Assembly: GCA_030622705.1 (NCBI GenBank)
Contig: JAUXFU010000033.1
Coordinates: forward strand, 1 to 7,807
DNA from: Candidatus Omnitrophota bacterium
GTDB taxonomy: Bacteria > Omnitrophota > Koll11 > Gygaellales > JAHJCI01
Direction: 5' to 3'
Length of the DNA: 7,807 nt
Under the pieces are notes generated by a model. It ran no database searches, had not been told where the DNA came from, and saw nothing but the letters and a program-made list of their open reading frames with translations. The stretch's first letter is position 1. Every line of letters starts with the position of its first letter. Position numbers and translations under genes: made by a program. Of the stretch, positions 7,057 through 7,807 are shown in pieces.

Positions 7057-7807
7057 TTGAGGGTGAAATCTTGTCGATGTGGGCTTAAGAAAGCGGTAAA
7101 TCAGAAGGAAAGAGAAGCGGCGGAAATAAATTTAGAACAGGCAGAAAACAACCTCTGGGATTTTGATAGAGTTGAGAAAGAGCGGTTAGACTATAATCAA
7201 AGGGAAGGCGAATTAGAGCAGGAAATTACGCAGATAGAAGAAGCGTTGCACGACGCAAGAGAAGAGCTCGACACACTTATCAACGAGTCTAATCCAGAGT
7301 ATAGAGAGCGAATAGCATTAGAAATTGAACAGGCCGAAGAAAGTTATAATGAAATAGAGGCACAGATTGAAGAGTTGGACAGCCGAATTTCCTGGTTTGA
7401 TAATCAGAAACAACCAGACGCAGAGTTCTTGGAAGGAGAAAATAATAGATATGCCGCTGAGCGCGTTGAGATAAAACAAGCCTATGAGGTTATCTCCGAA
7501 GCCATTAAGCTAAGCGAGGAGTTAGAGAAGGCAACTGAAGAATTAACACAGGCAACGGAGAATTTTGGCGAACCGGCAAAGAAAAGGCAGGAACAAGCAG
7601 CTAAGCAGGCAAAAATAGAGGTAGAAGAGACAAAAGAAAGAATAAGCCAGCAGACATTAGAAGATGAATTTGCTGAAACAAAAGCCGGCCTGATAAGATT
7701 TAAGCAGCGCTTAGAGGCAAATGGTGGGTTAGATGATAGAGCAAGAGGGATGTACTTAGACTCTAATGGTTTTTCCCGTTATAAAGATATGCTTAACTGG
7801 GCGAGCG
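7057..7807 (+). CDS. Coiled-coil protein or detached continuation of the giant gene, 3' end outside the window
   Basis: The frame opens after TGA 7042-7044 and has no stop to the window end (250 codons from TTG 7057). It is in the same register as the giant gene upstream. Possible starts are TTG 7051, TTG 7057 and GTG 7063; I chose TTG 7057 for its spacing from GGGAG. The first in-frame ATG is at 7750, about 230 codons in, which is unusual for an independent gene. After a short beginning with two Cys (KSCRCGLKK), the product is almost pure Glu/Gln/Lys/Ala helix (for example ELEQEITQIEEALHDAREEL and RIALEIEQAEESYNEIEAQI). Near the end it becomes less coiled (NGFSRYKDMLNW), which may be a new domain. 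It has no enzymatic motif. That it is protein-coding is likely; whether it is translated separately is open. Confidence 0.65.
   Translation, partial: MRVKSCRCGLKKAVNQKEREAAEINLEQAENNLWDFDRVEKERLDYNQREGELEQEITQIEEALHDAREELDTLINESNPEYRERIALEIEQAEESYNEIEAQIEELDSRISWFDNQKQPDAEFLEGENNRYAAERVEIKQAYEVISEAIKLSEELEKATEELTQATENFGEPAKKRQEQAAKQAKIEVEETKERISQQTLEDEFAETKAGLIRFKQRLEANGGLDDRARGMYLDSNGFSRYKDMLNWAS

Overview
The window is almost entirely one very long plus-strand reading frame. It is open from the first base and runs to a TAA at 7009-7011, which gives at least 2,336 codons. A second frame rich in coiled coil follows after a roughly 45-base gap and runs off the right edge. There are no RNA genes, CRISPR arrays, insertion sequences or credible minus-strand genes. 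The DNA is AT-rich and the proteins are dominated by Lys, Glu, Ile and Gln. The architecture is an intracellular-looking transglutaminase-like fold, then TPRs, then a degenerate P-loop motor, then long coiled coil, all in one giant polypeptide. This resembles the giant proteins known from Candidatus Omnitrophota (former OP3). That taxonomic suggestion rests on style and domain order only and is tentative.

Layout, with residues numbered from the TTG at base 19. Residues 35-121 hold a transglutaminase-like fold with a visible Cys-His-Asp set. Residues 150-217 hold two good TPRs. Residues 240-432 are beta-rich segments followed by an acidic linker. Residues 433-570 are basic and helical. Residues 570-755 resemble the nucleotide-binding half of a SecA/DEAD-type ATPase (GKS P-loop, DD in place of DE). 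Residues 756-1085 are a helical-plus-beta insertion with an HVHND motif. Residues 1085-1235 resemble the second RecA-like half, with its usual catalytic residues largely lost. Residues 1300-1840 are an unrecognised, mostly helical region. Residues 1840-2320 are mainly coiled coil and include a tandem duplication of about 50 residues.

The second frame (7057 to the window end) is in the same register as the giant gene and has the same coiled-coil character. It has no ATG for its first 230 or so codons, and it shares a weak motif at identical spacing with the end of the giant gene. Either it is a separate gene with a TTG or GTG start, or the giant gene has been interrupted by two in-frame stops between 7009 and 7044. 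The sequence alone cannot decide.

The most interesting candidate is the giant protein itself: a protease/transglutaminase-like and TPR front end joined to a decayed SecA-like motor and a long coiled-coil tail. Its function is unknown.
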